Below, piece after piece: positions 34,986 through 47,409 of a DNA stretch of 64,000 nt. Source of the stretch: Diphasiastrum complanatum (taxonomy: Eukaryota > Streptophyta > Lycopodiopsida > Lycopodiales > Lycopodiaceae); contig CM055113.1 in the NCBI GenBank assembly GCA_029204225.1, positions 31,113,024 through 31,177,023 on the forward strand. Direction: 5' to 3'. Under the pieces are notes generated by a model. The model saw only the letters and a list, made by a program, of their open reading frames with translations, did no database searches and was not told the origin of the DNA. Position 1 is the first letter of the stretch. Each line of letters starts with the position of its first letter. The translations under genes and the position numbers were made by a program.

Positions 34986-36057
34986 TTTACAAGTAGAGGT
35001 GAGGAAGTCCTCCAAATCCAAGGTAGAGCTTCCAAATGTCCTCCAAGCAACTTGCAAGCTTCAAGATGCTCCCCAACTCCAAGCTAGGATGCCTCCACCT
35101 ACAAGTAAGGATCTGCAAGCCTCCAAGGATCTCTCATCCACCTGTGTCCCTACTCTTTAGACACAAAAAGAGATAACAAGCTGGCCTCAAGTATTCACCA
35201 CCCAACCATAGCTAGATCCAAGCTCCAAGCAAGACGTATCTAGCACCACCTTGCTAACCATAAACAAATCACAAGCATACCACAACACTCCATAGCATCT
35301 CAAGATCCAAACCCTACTTATGTCCCATACCATAAGCAAGATCCAAACCTCAAGCATACTACCACAAGAAAGCACTCTACGCACTAGTAACAACACTAGA
35401 GCATAAGCAAAGCAAACAAGAGAGATCTCCCCCTCCCAATGGGCGCCCTACTACCCTCATATAGATGGCCCTTGGACCCCTCCAATGCACTATGGAGTTC
35501 CATGCTCATCCAATGAGAGAGAGAGAAGCCTAGGGGAGTTGAAGAATATCCAAGAGCCTCCATAGGCTTATGGAAGGTCAAGAGACTCTTTCCATAACCT
35601 ATGACTCTTTGAATGCCTTTCTTGTGGGAGGTGGGAACTCAATGGACACTTTAGAAGGGCGCTCTCCTACTAGGTCATATTGCCCAAGTTGTGCATGTAT
35701 ACTTTGGTCCTAGACCAATAAAGTGATATGGTTCGAGGTTGAGGCCCAAGGTTTTAGATAATTAGTCATCCAATGACTTTCTAACACCTCTCTAGGTTCC
35801 ATACCTCCATCCAAGGCATAGACACCTACTTGTCCTTAACCAAGGACACCTTAATCTAAGACACCTACCCTTAATACTAAGGGTACCCCTTATCCAAGGG
35901 TCACGTGACTCCATACCTCCAACTAAGGTATAGTCACTTGCTTGTCCTTATCCAAGGGCACATACCCTTAAACCTAAGGGTACCTTGCCATTTAGCCCCC
36001 AACACTAAATGGACTATTAGGGGTCTGAAGTACTGTTAGTTACATAGGTATGTAACA
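34986..36057 (-). repeat. Gypsy-D 3' LTR, core copy
   Basis: Plus-strand reading goes from TTTACAAGTAGAGGTGAGG to ATAGGTATGTAACA. The outer TGTTACCAC end present at 40681 is lost. It matches the other four Gypsy-D LTRs. Confidence 0.9.
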
Positions 36058-36129
36058 TTCCTTCCCCCTAAGCTTAAATTTTTCCTTATAGAAAAAAATT
36101 TGAAAAATTCTTCTGGAGATCAGCCTCCT

Positions 36130-37481
36130 TTTCCTAGGTATCCTCCTCTTCTGATTTGCCCCTCCCCCTGACTAAAAATTCTCGAAGCACTCTACTTCGT
36201 AGAGTCCTCTGCCAGCTATTAACAATCGCCTCGGGTTCAGGTGGTCCACTCACAGACTCATCACGAAGAAGTTCCACTAGATCTTCCACAGGGACCAAGG
36301 TCTCCCCAACCCCCAACGAGGGTTTCAACTTACTAACGTGGAAAACATGATGAATTCCAACGTTAGCTGGAAGGTCTAGTTTGTATGCGATCTTGTTTAT
36401 CACTTGGATAACCTTAAAAGGACCACAATACCTAGGCACCAACTTTGCACACTTACCAATTTTCCAATCCCTAGAGTGATTAGGGGCCCTCAAAAACACC
36501 CAGTCGTTTACCATGAATACCTTGTGCTTCCGAAATAGATCAGCATAGTGCCTTGCCCTGTCTTAGGCACTATTTATGCTATCTTTAGCCAGTTGTAACA
36601 TTTCTTGCATATCCACAAGGAAATCAGTTGCGGCTTGCACTCGTAGGTTTTTCGTGCCAACACTAATTGGTGATCGAGGTTGAAAATCATACATAAGCAT
36701 GAAAGGGCTGAATTCGGTCGCTGAATGTTTTGCATTGTTATATGCAAATTCCACCAGTGGAAGATACTGTTCCCAATCAGACTGCATGTGACCCACATAT
36801 GCTCGAAGCATATCCTCCATCATCTGATTGGTCCTTTCCTTTTGACCGTCTGATTTCGGATGATCTGTAGAACTCATACTTAAAGTTGTTTTCAACTTTT
36901 CAAATTCTGCTTGCCAAAAATTCCGAGTGAATTTTGAGTCACGGTCACTGACAATATTGCATGGCAGCCCGTACACGTCAACAAATAGTTGAGCTAGTTT
37001 TGAAGCTTTAATAGTAGTTTTCGTTGGGATAAATTGAACAAAACTTCGTAAGTCTGTCAACAATGACCCAAACCGAATCGTGGCCCTTCCCTGTATGTGG
37101 AAGCCCGACCACAAAATCCATAGATATACTTTTTCACTTTCCAGTAGGAATATCTAAAGGATGTAACAGGCCACTAGCTTTTAGCCTCTCTGCTTTATTT
37201 AACTAGCACTTAGTACATTTAAGTACATAGGCCTCTACCTGACTTTTAATCTTAGGCCACCAAAATTGCCTTTGAAGTAAGTCAAGTGTTTTTTGTATAC
37301 CCGGATGTCCTGCGCATGGACTATCATGACACTCATGCAAGATTTGGGCCCTTACAGTGTCATTCTCTGGTACACACACCTTTCCTTTACGAAACAAAAT
37401 CCTGTTTCGAATTAGGAAATCTATTCTTGGTTGGAGGAATCTTGCAAACCTGAATCGACCCTTGAAAGTACTTGTTGCCAA
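36130..37481 (-). pseudogene. Gypsy-D integrase and chromodomain
   Basis: From the element 5' side: FLIRNRILFRKGKVCVPEND, then the HHCC finger (ILHECHDSPCAGHPGIQKTL ... YVLKCTKC), a stop, SMDFVVGLP with the first catalytic Asp, LPCNIVSDRDSKFTRNFWQ with the second, and SDGQKERTNQMMEDML with the Glu. The SH3-like tail ([20 protein letters not shown]) and a chromodomain near 36150-36200 (FLVRGRGKSEEED) close the frame. The usual RWRG of the chromodomain reads RGRG here and the ORF stops early (TAG in place of Trp). Frames break near 37200 and 36545. Confidence 0.87.
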
Positions 37482-38720
37482 TACTTTCCAAAAAAGGGAT
37501 CGGACTCATATAGTCCTTGAAGAGACTGAAACGACCCATGTTCTATAACAGTAAAGCACAACTGAGTAATAACCGATAACCGACTCAAAGCATCCGCTAG
37601 AGTATTTTGACTTCCTTTACAATAACGTATAGAAAAGTCAAATATTTGCATCAGCTCAGCCCATCTAGCTTGCCTCAGCATCATAGAAATATCGAAGAGT
37701 CTGATGATCCATCAAAACTTCAAATCTAGCTCCATACAAATAATGTTGTCAAATTTTCAAGGAATGAACAATTGCAAACAGTTCCTACTCATAGGTACAA
37801 TACCTAGACTGAGCAGGATTGAGTTTCTTGCCTTCATAAGCCATAGGATGTCCATCCTGCATCAAAACAGCTCCAATAGCATAATCACTGGCATCGGTCC
37901 TAACCACAAAAGTCTTATTAGGATCGCCAATGATTAATATTGGTGCTGAAGTGACACTTTTCTTAAGCAACTCAAAACAATTATTCATATCCTCTGTCCA
38001 CACCACTAGTGGACTCTTAGCCCTCCGGCTTAGCTTCTTATAGCCTTTCAAGGCTTGGGTAAGGGGAAATGCGAGTCGAGCAAATTGGGGAATATGCCGA
38101 CGGAAAAATCTTACAAACCCCAAGAAAGACTTGATTTGTCGAACTATGGTGAGAATAGGCCAATCAATAACCCTCTGGATATGATCGGCCTCAATCTCCA
38201 CTCCCCGTTCGAAAATCTTATGCCCCAAGTAGGACAATTCCTTCACAAAAAAAGTCATATATAGACTCCTTGGCAAAGAGCTTTTTCCTTCTTGGGATGT
38301 CCCAGACAATCCTAAGATGCTCTTTATGTTTCGCCAAAGTCTTATTGAACACTAGGATATCATCTAAGAATACCACTACGAATCTTTTCAAATATGGCCT
38401 GAACAAATCGTTCATCATGTATTGGAAAGTTGCTAGTGCATTGGTCAAACCAAAAGGCAACACCAAAAATTCGTAGTGACCAAAGCGAGTTCAAAACCTA
38501 GTTTTTGGTATATCTTCTGTCTTAATGCGTATCTGATTGAATCCCGACCTTATATTTATTTGGTAGAGTACCCAGCACCACCAAGATAATCTATTAGGTC
38601 ATCCATCCGCGGTAGTGGATATATATTCTTAATGGTCACCTTGTTTAGTTTCATTAATTTTAATGCGCTTAAGGTCATTAGGTCCAAAGACTAAAGAATT
38701 AAGGACAAAATACATTCATC
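37482..38720 (-). pseudogene. Gypsy-D reverse transcriptase (N-terminus deleted) and RNase H
   Basis: RT resumes at about 38650 and shows GFNQIRIKTEDIPKTRF, GHYEFLVLPFGLTNALATFQ and RFVVVFLDDILVF with the catalytic Asp pair. Then come ELSYLGHKIFERGVE and SFLGFVRFFRRHIPQFARLA. RNase H follows: FVVRTDASDYAIGAVLMQDG, SRYCTYE then a stop, and at 37421-37684 QIFDFSIRYCKGSQNTLADA. Stops and two frameshifts interrupt it. The protease and RT fingers that should precede are missing between 38720 and 38759. Confidence 0.85.
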
Positions 38721-38758
38721 GCATTACTTCAAGATAGATTACCTGAGGTAGAAGCTGG

Positions 38759-39598
38759 TTATTTGACGCAATCTTGTGCAAGGTGACCCTCGCCATTGCA
38801 CTTGAAGCACAGGTTCTTCTTACGAGCTTCAGCTTTATCAATGCCACCTTGATGGTTTTTAAAGTTTTTCTTGGTTTTCTTAAGATTGTTGGAATTGGAA
38901 TGTGTTTCACTAACAGCTTCCCTATCTCCCCTCTTAAATTGAAAACCTTTTTTCTGCTCATTAGGCTGTTGACCCCTAGGTGGCTTATGTGTGTCATCAA
39001 AGTATTTTGTAGCCCTAATAGCATCTTCTAGGGCTTTTGGATGGTTCCTACGAACATCCACTTGATAATCTTTTGGTAACCCATCAATAAACATTAACAT
39101 TTGTACCTTAGGCAGAATGTCACTATAAAGTGGATTCAGGTACTCATGAAAATATTGAATAAATTGTTCCAAACCTTTATTCATTGATAAATGACGCAAC
39201 TCTTGAAAGTGTTCATAGTCATCTAAAAGTGGTAGAAAATAATCCTTAAAAAGCTTGCAAAAATCATCCCATGTACAAGGTTGATTGCCCTTTGCAACTA
39301 AGTCATCCCACCAAACTAAGGCTCTTTCTTCAAGGAACATGGTGACAGTGGATAACTTTTCAAATTCAGGGAATTGGTTCATGGCAAAGTATTTGCTCCA
39401 AACATTTAGTCAAGAACTTACCACTTGTAAGTTCCTATCCTTCTTCTCCCTCTTAAACACTTTTACGGGAAGTGGAACTACATGCTTCTTCTGATTGGCT
39501 AACCTAGACTCTAAGTCTTGGTCTCTTTGATTAGTTTCAAAAAGCTGCTTATTAGTGGCTTGAATTTGTTGGTATAAAAGTTCAAGAGCTTGTGCCAC
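38759..39598 (-). pseudogene. Gypsy-D gag with CCHC zinc knuckle
   Basis: The N-terminal part (39410-39598, MAQALELLYQQIQATNKQLF) looks coiled-coil forming and is separated by one stop from a 207-codon frame at 38759-39382. That frame holds the Retrotrans_gag core (FEKLSTVTMFLEERALVWWD, DDFCKLFKDYFLP, FHEYLNPLYSDILPKVQMLM) and ends with CFKCNGEGHLAQDC, a perfect CX2CX4HX4C knuckle for RNA packaging. The frame is remarkably open compared with the rest of the element. It would be functional in packaging apart from the stop. Confidence 0.85.
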
Positions 39599-40680
39599 AT
39601 TGGATAGGTTTGATATATCAAATTTGGGTTTTCATTGGTTTGATCCATTAGGGTTGCTTGTGTGTTTTCCTATTATGCAAATACAACAACAAGTGCTGAA
39701 ATTAGAATGATAGAAATGCTTCTATTCTTATATCCAATGCAAATAAAAAGCATTTACTTCTATTCATTCAATCTTATTGTTTGTAAGCTCAATCCGAGCC
39801 TACTATTTGCAAGCTTAATCCAAGCTTAAGAGGAAAACAACAACAATCTACATTTGTCTTAATCAAAAGCAAAAATCAAATCTTTAGGTAAACTTCAATT
39901 AACTATTCCAAGCTAATGTTTACATAAAGTTCTTATTCCAATTCCAATTCCATTTGTCATTTCAAAAGCAACCAAAGTTTTCACATTTCCCACTATTCTA
40001 GATTTCCAAAACCAAGAAACTAGTGTCTAGAAATGGATAACTAATGAAGCTTTATGAAAAATTCAATTTTTAGATCTGATTTTCAGATTTATAGGTCTAA
40101 TAATCAAAACTTCAAAATGACAAAAAACAAAATTTCAAAACTTATTTTATGCACAAAGTTACAATACCATTCCCTTCCTACATTGTCATCTTCATGAAAC
40201 TAGGAGATAGAAAGGTTTAACTAATGAAGTTTGAATGAAAACTTCACTTTTCAGATCTGATTTTCAGATTTACAGGTCTGAAAAACATAATTTTAAAATG
40301 AAAATTAGAACTTCAAACACTTTATTTATGCAGAAAAACACTAGTTTTGATCAAAACGCATAGCTAGAATTAATCTTTTTTGCAAAAAAAAGTTTGTGTA
40401 TTTAGAGGAAGATTCCTCTAACCACCCCACAAATCTTTTTTCAGAACTTTTAAAAACCCAAAGCCCACTTTAAAACTTCTCTAACATGATAAAAAACCAG
40501 CCCCTAAACAATTCTATAAGCATCACTACCCTCTTCCAAAGAGAACTAGATTCATTGGGTACTTCAACTACAAGCTTTCTACAACTAGAAAAGCCTATAA
40601 TCTTTCACAAAAAAAATTTAGTTGGTGATCTTAATAGAACTTGAAGAAGGTTAGAAAGGTTACCATCCTTTATCTAGCTC
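39599..40680 (-). other. Gypsy-D leader (5' untranslated) region with tRNA-Met-like primer site
   Basis: No coding signal between the gag start and the 5' LTR. Next to the LTR the minus strand reads TGGTAACAGAGCTAG (about 40671-40685), one mismatch from the initiator tRNA-Met site TGGTATCAGAGC, overlapping the LTR end GTAACA. A pair of similar blocks (AGATCTGATTTTCAGATTT near 40072 and 40252) is a short direct repeat with self-complementary ends. Confidence 0.55.
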
Positions 40681-41763
40681 TGTTACCACTTTTACAAGTA
40701 GAGGTGAGGAAGTCCTCCAAATCCAAGGTAGAGCCTCCAAATGTCCTCCAAGCAACTTGCAAGCTTCAAGATGCTCCCCAACTCCAAGCTAGGATGGCTC
40801 CACCTCCAAGTAAGGATCTGCAAGCCTCCAAGGATCTCTCCTCCACCTGTGTCCCTACTCTTTAAACACAAAGATAGATAACAAGCTAGCCTCCAGTATT
40901 CACAACCCAACCATAGCTAGATCCAAGCTCCAGGCAAGACCTATCTAGCACCCCTCTTGCTAACCATAAACAAATCACAAGCATACCACAACAGACTATA
41001 GCATACTCAAGATCCAAAGCCTACATCTGTCCCATACCATAAGCAAGATCCAAACCCTAATCATACTACACACAAGAAAGTACTCTACACACTAGTAGCA
41101 ACACTAGAGCATAAGCAAAGCAAGCAAGAGAGATCTGTCCCCTCCCAATGGGCGCCCTACTACCCTCATATAGATGGCCCATGGACCCCTCCAATGCAGT
41201 ATCCATGCCCATCCAATGAGAGAGAGAGAAGCCTGAGGGAGTTAAAGAACCTCCAAGAACCTCCATAGGCTTATGGAAAGTCAAGAGACTCCTTCCATAA
41301 CTTATGACTCTTTGAATGTCTTCCTTGTGAGAGTTGGAAACTCATTACACCCATTGGAAGTGCGCCCTCCTAGTAGGTCCCAATGCCGAAGTTGTGCATG
41401 TATACTTTGGTCCTAGACCATTAAAGTGATATGGTTCAAGTTTGAGGCCCAAAGTATAGAGAAATAATCATCCAATGACTTTCTAACACATCTCTAGGTT
41501 CCATACCTCCATCAAGGCATAGACACCTACCTGCCCTTAATCGAAGACACTAGTACCTTAATCTAAGACACCTACCCTTAATACTAAGAGTAACCCTTAT
41601 CCAAGGGTCACATGACTCCATACCTCCAATAAGGTATAGTCACTTGCATGTCCTTATCCAAGGGCACATACCCTTAATCCTAAGAGTACGTTGCCATTTA
41701 GCCCCCAACACTAAATGGACTATTAGGGATCTGAGGTACTGCTAGTTACATAGGTATGTAACC
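40681..41763 (-). repeat. Gypsy-D LTR shared by two internal regions
   Basis: Plus-strand reading starts TGTTACCACTTTTACAAG and ends TAGGTATGTAAC, with terminal A changed to C. To its left is the 5' leader of the core Gypsy-D; to its right is the polypurine tract and chromodomain of a different Gypsy-D fragment. It therefore acts as 5' LTR of one and 3' LTR of the other. The inverted-repeat inner breakpoint (40939) lies inside it. Confidence 0.9.
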
Positions 41764-42547
41764 TTCCTTCCCCCTAAACTTAAATTTTTCCTTGTAGGGA
41801 AAAATTTGAAAAATTCTTCTGGAGATCAGCCTCCTTTTCCCAAGTATCCTCCTCTTCTGATTTGCCCCTCCACCTGACTAAAAATTCCCAAACCACTCTA
41901 CTCTGTAGAGTCCTCTGCCGGCTATTAACAATCGCCTCGGGTTCAGGTGGTCCACTCATGGACTCATCACGAAGAAGTTCCACTAGATCTTCCACGGGGA
42001 CACGGTCTCCCCAACTCCCAACGAGGGTTTCAACTTACTAACGTGGAAAACATGATGAATTTCAACGTTAGCTAGAAGGTCTAGTTTGTATGCGACCTTG
42101 TTTATCACTTGGATAACCTTAAAAGGACCGCAATACCTAGGCGCCAACTTTGCACACTGACCAATTTTCCAGCCCCTAGAGTGATTAGGGACCCTCAAAA
42201 ACACCCAGTCGTTGACCATTAATACCTTGTGCTTCCGAAATAGATCAGCATAGTGTCTTGCCCTATCTTAGGTACTATTTATGCTATCTTTAGCCGATTG
42301 TAACATTTCTTGCATATCCGCAAGGAAATCAGTTGCGGCTTGCACCCGTAGGTTTTTCATGCCAAAACTAATTGGTGATCGAGGTTGAAAACCATACATA
42401 AGCATGAAAGGGTTGAATCCGGTCGCTGAATGTTTTGCACTATTATATGCAAATTCCACCAATGGAAGGTACTGTTCCCAATCAAACTGCCGATGGCCCA
42501 CATATGCTCGAAGCATATCCTCCATCATCTGATTGGTCCTTTCCTTT
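41764..42547 (-). pseudogene. Gypsy-D pol 3' fragment, right arm
   Basis: Twin of 14716-15478: [64 protein letters not shown] and a chromodomain with VWEFLVRWRGKSEEEDTWE (41790-41890). The same internal stop and frame change occur as in the left arm, so these lesions predate the duplication. Confidence 0.88.
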
Positions 42548-42586
42548 TGACCGAACAAAGAGTTTTACAACAAAATAGAATATTAC

Positions 42587-42694
42587 CTTTTGCATTGAAA
42601 AAGAGAGTCGCAGGTCTTTCCTCCATGCAAATCCGCCAGACTTCCCTGTGCTCACTGTTGTAGTCGATTACCTCTTTCCGACCCTCTACAAGGC
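42587..42694 (-). other. Exon-like segment, right arm
   Basis: Twin of 14564-14671 with the same AG/GT borders and length. The encoded run differs at two positions (V to I and L to H). Conservation of borders and frame in both copies is mild support for a captured exon. Confidence 0.4.
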
Positions 42695-44216
42695 CTGCAA
42701 AACGGATAGCCAAGACGTTAGGGACAGAATAAGAAGTTATTAGTACGTTATACATGCATATGGCTCTAAAATATAGTCTATGACGAACAGTCGAGCCGGA
42801 GCGAGGTCTATTTATGTAGCTAGAAATTAGATGATAGACAATCCACATTTCGAGCAATTATACCAGTAGGTAGGAGTCAGGACTTTCCGTATCACTTGAA
42901 AGTAGGTATACAGTCTGAGGAATCAAAGTAGCAATGATATCATTCCATATAGCTTGAAATCAGATATACATTCTAATCAACAATAAAATGGCTATCCAGT
43001 TCGAAAAAAAATCCAGAAATCTTGAAAGCCATTGGGCTGGGCAAGACTAAAACAGGGCAAGAAGTAATTACTAGTTGCTACATTTGGATACCGACAATTG
43101 TATATCGTTAGAAATGTGATATACCATTGCTACTACGTAATAAGCAATTCGTCGACTCTTTTTTCGAGTCTCGATCTGGAGCTAGATGAGCATCATGTGC
43201 TTCAACTTCTCTCGCATTCTCCATCTCCCCTATTTGTGTGTTTGCGGCTGTTGCCAAGCGTCTCCCACAGGCTTGTGAGGGTGGAAATAGCAGCTCCCAT
43301 TCACTTTTGCACAGAATAATAAGCCGACCTAAATCTACTATGGGGCCATGGGCATTATATATAAGGTTTAATAACCTCAAGAATAAATAACCTCTAGATT
43401 TTCTTAAAGTGTACTTGAAGAATGCCTTTAATGGCATATTATTGCACCTGAATTTATTGTACATGAATTTATGAAGCACTAAATACATTACACATTTGTA
43501 CGGTACTATTATTATTTTTAGAAAATGAATGAAGCACCTTACAAAAATATAAGATTCACTTTATATTTTTAAAAAGTTGCGCAATTCAAAACTCACTATG
43601 TTTGAAAAGTCACAGAAATCCAAATTTACTATTTTTAAAAACACTTCTAAAAATAAACAAAAAAATATTAGAAAAAATGGAGGTTATTACGAAGGGGAAG
43701 GCTCACGACGGGGGTGGGGCCTTACCCTATACTTAACACATAATGTCATATAGCTATTAGCGTCTCTCTCATATATGTGATTCATGGTGGTTTCACAATA
43801 GAGGGCAACATCTGTTACATGGCCAATGTATCTTATTACCCCGTTTTGCTATCTTGACAAGTGACAAGGCATGCAATGGATCACCCACCTTTGAGTTCTA
43901 TTCAACCTAAAATGCGAGACTCAATTCTACTTTTAATGTCACATTTATTGGTTAACATGAACAAATCTTTTAATGATCAAATAATGTCCATAGACACCCC
44001 GCGTCTGCGCTTCATAGTTTTAGTTGGGCACCGACGTAGGTGTGTTGCCCACTATACCATGCAAGAGCACGGGAGGCACCACTAGCCAGCCCGCTGTCAC
44101 TCCGACGTTGGCTCCCTATAATTAATCGATATTACCATAAACATTGACTCATAATTATTATCTATGTTACAATTGCTTGGGTATACACACAATATACAAT
44201 TTTTGTATACTGAAAG

Positions 44217-44492
44217 TCAATTGATTGACATAAAAAGATCATTGACTACTTGAACACATATGTACCTGCTCACATTGTTGAGGATTAACAAATGTATTGC
44301 TTTGATCAATCCGAAGCTTGGTGGAGTCAATGGCAAAATAACCACTCTCATCTTTCCTAACAATTGCATCATTGAAACAACTTTGAGCCATTCGACATCA
44401 AATATGAAAAAGCTGAATTTGCCTAAATCCAACTTTGAGAATCCTATTGATTCCACAATAATTAAGCTGAGAAGAGAGTAAACTGATGTCAA
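44217..44492 (-). pseudogene. CACTA DUF4216 fragment, right arm
   Basis: The frame reads LDLGKFSFFIFDVEWLKVV as on the left but then shifts because one T is missing in the TTTTCAATG run, so the FAIDSTKL block is out of frame. Upstream it keeps RLLSLIIVESIGFSK-type sequence missing from the left. It is useful for reconstructing which arm lost what. Confidence 0.7.
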
Positions 44493-44777
44493 TCGTGCTT
44501 GCTCGACTCTTTTGGGTAAAATTTGCTATGAATCCACAATCATAGGTGTTTCTATGTTTATCAATGCCCTCCGTACAAAAATGTCATCCATGCACCCACA
44601 ATGCATTGTATTTTTTGTACTGAACGACAAAGATCATAAAAAGAAATAGCATACATTGATTGATGACTTCACGTTCCTTGCTATATTACCCTATACATCA
44701 CGCAATATCAAGCAAATACATAACAATAGTTAAACATGTGAATGGTTTACATAGCTTACACGAAAAATGCACCCCCA

Positions 44778-44781
<4 letters not shown>

Positions 44782-44860
<79 letters not shown>
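44782..44860 (+). repeat. (CT)n microsatellite, about 79 bp
   Basis: The right-arm allele of the AG tract at 12471-12565, shorter by about 16 bp. Flanks (ACCCCCATGCAT and TACTTCCTTGTT) are the same in both arms. Confidence 0.98.
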
Positions 44861-44863
<3 letters not shown>

Positions 44864-45113
44864 TTCCTTGTTGTTTGTCGTGGCTTGTCTAAGGGCATCA
44901 CATAGCCAATCAAGCGTCATGTCATTGGGGTAGAAGGCCGAGGTCATGTGGTTGTCTTCTATGCCCTCTCTTGAAAGTGCATCAAGTGGTTGTTCTACGA
45001 GATTTGGCCTCTTACCTTAGAGTGCAATTATTGGCTGGAACATTTATGACCCAACCCCATTGAAAATTAGATTGCAAAAGGGGCTCATTTGTGAAGGGTC
45101 CAAAGTAGCATCA

Positions 45114-45971
45114 TGATGAAAATCCAGCAAATTCACACATGTGGGGAACCACAACAAATGTGTGAATGATTTTTACCATGCTTTGTGGTGGCACACAGAT
45201 CACCTGTAGAGCAATCCTGTAATCTACCAACAGATCTATGGCTAGAGCACAATCTAGAATGCTACAGATCAAAGCTACATTAATTCCTTACAAAAAGAGA
45301 AAGTACACAAGCAAGATCATGTATGAAGAAGACACAAAATCCGAGTTGGAGAGAGAGAGCAATTACAAGCAAAATAAAATGAGATCCAAATTTGACATTA
45401 TGACATTACCAATGCTTGATTCTTCATTAGAAATAAATGAAAATTATATGTACATATATAGGAGAGCCAAAATTCGTGGTACTCCTTGCATTCAATGCAT
45501 ATCCTACACCTATTCAAGTGCAAACTACTATTATCTTGACACCTAACTGCTTGCATGCATAGATTGCACCTAACTTGCACCTACTTTCTCCAAATGTCAA
45601 ATTCTCAAATATGAACCTACAAAACTACATGCATGTGACCATTAGATTGTTTGCATGCCTTGCATGTCACAATGTAAACTTAGGACACAATGCATTTATT
45701 GTGGCTCGAGTTTCTACAAGGTCATATTTGACCAATTCCATGTGAATTTCTATATGCATGTCAATCTAGACATTGTCAACATTATTGCATGTCATACTAG
45801 ACTAACTAGACTTTATGCATGTCATTGGAACTTGATCTACCTAACCCAAACTCACTCTATTCTACAAGGATATGTGATCAATTCACATACCTTAGATATG
45901 TACAAAATAATTACATGGTATGACCCAAACATCAACAAACATAAGATAGAGATGTTTTACAATTTTTAACA
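45114..45971 (-). repeat. Copia-B 3' LTR, right arm
   Basis: Complete. Plus-strand reading starts TGATGAAAATCCAGC and ends ACAATTTTTAACA. It differs from the 5' LTR at a few percent of positions by eye (for example GGGGAACCACAACAAATG here against AAAAGCCACAAGAAATG there), more than the two arms differ from each other. Confidence 0.9.
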
Positions 45972-45999
45972 CTCCTCCTTAAAATATATCTTTCTGATG

Positions 46000-46860
46000 T
46001 TGATGAAGATCCTTTGTGTGTGTGGACTCTTTTCTTTGAATTTGAAGTGAAGATGAACAAAGAATCCATCATAGCACGCTTACCAAATCCACGATAAGAG
46101 CTCCTTGATGGAAATTTTTCCAAATGCCTTCGAAAAATTTTCCACCAATTTGCCACTATGTTGATATGCCTCCTCCATGCTTGATGTAGATCCTGGGTTT
46201 GCAAAGTTCCTTTGGATGAAGAGGGCTGCATAAGAATCTGAAAAATGCGAGGCTTCCAAGCCTCATCATGATCACAAAGATCATATAGATCAACATTATA
46301 CCATGAGCAATTCAAGATTACGCACACTAGCTTTACTAGTCCAAATTCTATGAACTCTATCCAAAATGGATCTAATCTTAAAACCATACTCTAACTTAAT
46401 CAAATTGAGGCTAAATACTTTCTTGAGGGTGTAAGTGTCCTTAGTGGATGCTTCACTTAATCTCGCACGAAGTTTACAACATGCCTCTTCAAATGAAGGA
46501 ACATATTTTTCAGTATTTTTGGAGCTTGCTCTTAATCTTGCTCTTACTCAATTTGAGAGCATACAAATGATGGTACAATATCTTGTTTTCTTGATTTTTT
46601 GAAAACATAATCTAGTCATCAATGACAAGAATTAATTCCAAACTAAAGACTTCATTCAAAACTAGAATACTCTTACTTGAACTTTGAGATGAACAAATCT
46701 CAACTAAGCAAGATACAACATCACCCAAAGAAAGAGAACCATAGGCGAGTAGAATAGAATGAATACCACCTTCACTTATCCTTTTTTTCCATGAAATAAG
46801 AACCACAAGGAATCGGCCTTGTACAATAAAGATCTTCTTGGATATGCATGTTGAGGATAC
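46000..46860 (-). pseudogene. Unrecognised coding-like block inside Copia-B, right arm
   Basis: Twin of 10740-11660. The frame at 45932-46387 (151 codons) is longer than on the left because two left-arm stops read as sense here (RIFQILMQPSSSKGTLQT, DLHQAWRRHINIVANWWKIF). This shows that at least part of the block was an open coding sequence. Family unknown; RT and RNase H motifs are absent. Confidence 0.4.
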
Positions 46861-46920
46861 TCCTCCTCAAACCTTGACCCCATCACAAGTTGGCTTTTCT
46901 TCATAGAATGAACTTTTGAT

Positions 46921-47406
46921 GCAATAAGAGACACTATGCTCTCGGTGACCTAGAATAGTCCTAATATGGTAGACCGGCCCTCCGGTATTCGAGATTGTTG
47001 GTCACACCATGATTTAATTCCATGTCAAGGCCTATTTGTGACTAATTACCTTGAGAGGACCCAAACACTCTAATTGAGACATATGGAGTATTGCATGTCT
47101 GTGTGATGGATATAGGCAGGAGGACTGCATGAAGAGATGTGATCTATTTATAGTTGACCTACATGGGGATTGCATGGTTTCATGCATAGGAATCTACTCT
47201 CTATATAATGAGGTGGGGATTCTTCCATCAACATATTGGGTTTAGGTTACTAGTTTCTCTCTTCTCCTCTTGCTTCACATGGCATGGCTTGGGGGCTAGA
47301 TCCAGGTTTGATCTAGAATTGGTTGGGCAGTTTGGCTCCATTTTCTCTCTTGTTGTATTCTCCTATCCTCATCTTAGGGGTTATCCTTTAGGGTCTTTAC
47401 CCTCGG
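46921..47406 (+). repeat. Probable solo LTR in Copia-B, right arm
   Basis: Twin of 10246-10735. It contains GCTTGGGGGCTAGATCCAGG and CTCTATATAATGAGGTGG (TATA-like) in plus orientation. Being in both arms, the insertion predates the duplication. Ends are approximate. Confidence 0.5.
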
Positions 47407-47409
47407 CCC

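Larger units (their letters stand above)
34986..41763 (-). mobile_element. Gypsy-D, chromodomain Ty3/gypsy element (chromovirus), core copy
   Basis: On the minus strand the order is LTR (41763-40681), leader, gag (39598-38759), a deleted region, RT, RNase H, integrase, chromodomain (ending near 36130), polypurine tract, LTR (36057-34986). Protease and the N-terminal half of RT are missing, and stops interrupt the rest. The chromodomain places it in the plant chromoviruses. Its right-hand LTR is also the 3' LTR of a second, truncated internal region (41764-42547), so two elements share one LTR. The left LTR lacks its last few bases. Confidence 0.9.
42548..45113 (-). mobile_element. CACTA-1 composite, right arm
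   Basis: Reverse complement of 12268-14715. It starts where Gypsy-D pol ends (TTGACCG then AACAAAGAG) and runs to the intact Copia-B LTR. It keeps sequence deleted on the left: an 88-bp or so segment near 44430-44520 and about 100 bp of flank at 45025-45113. Confidence 0.5.
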
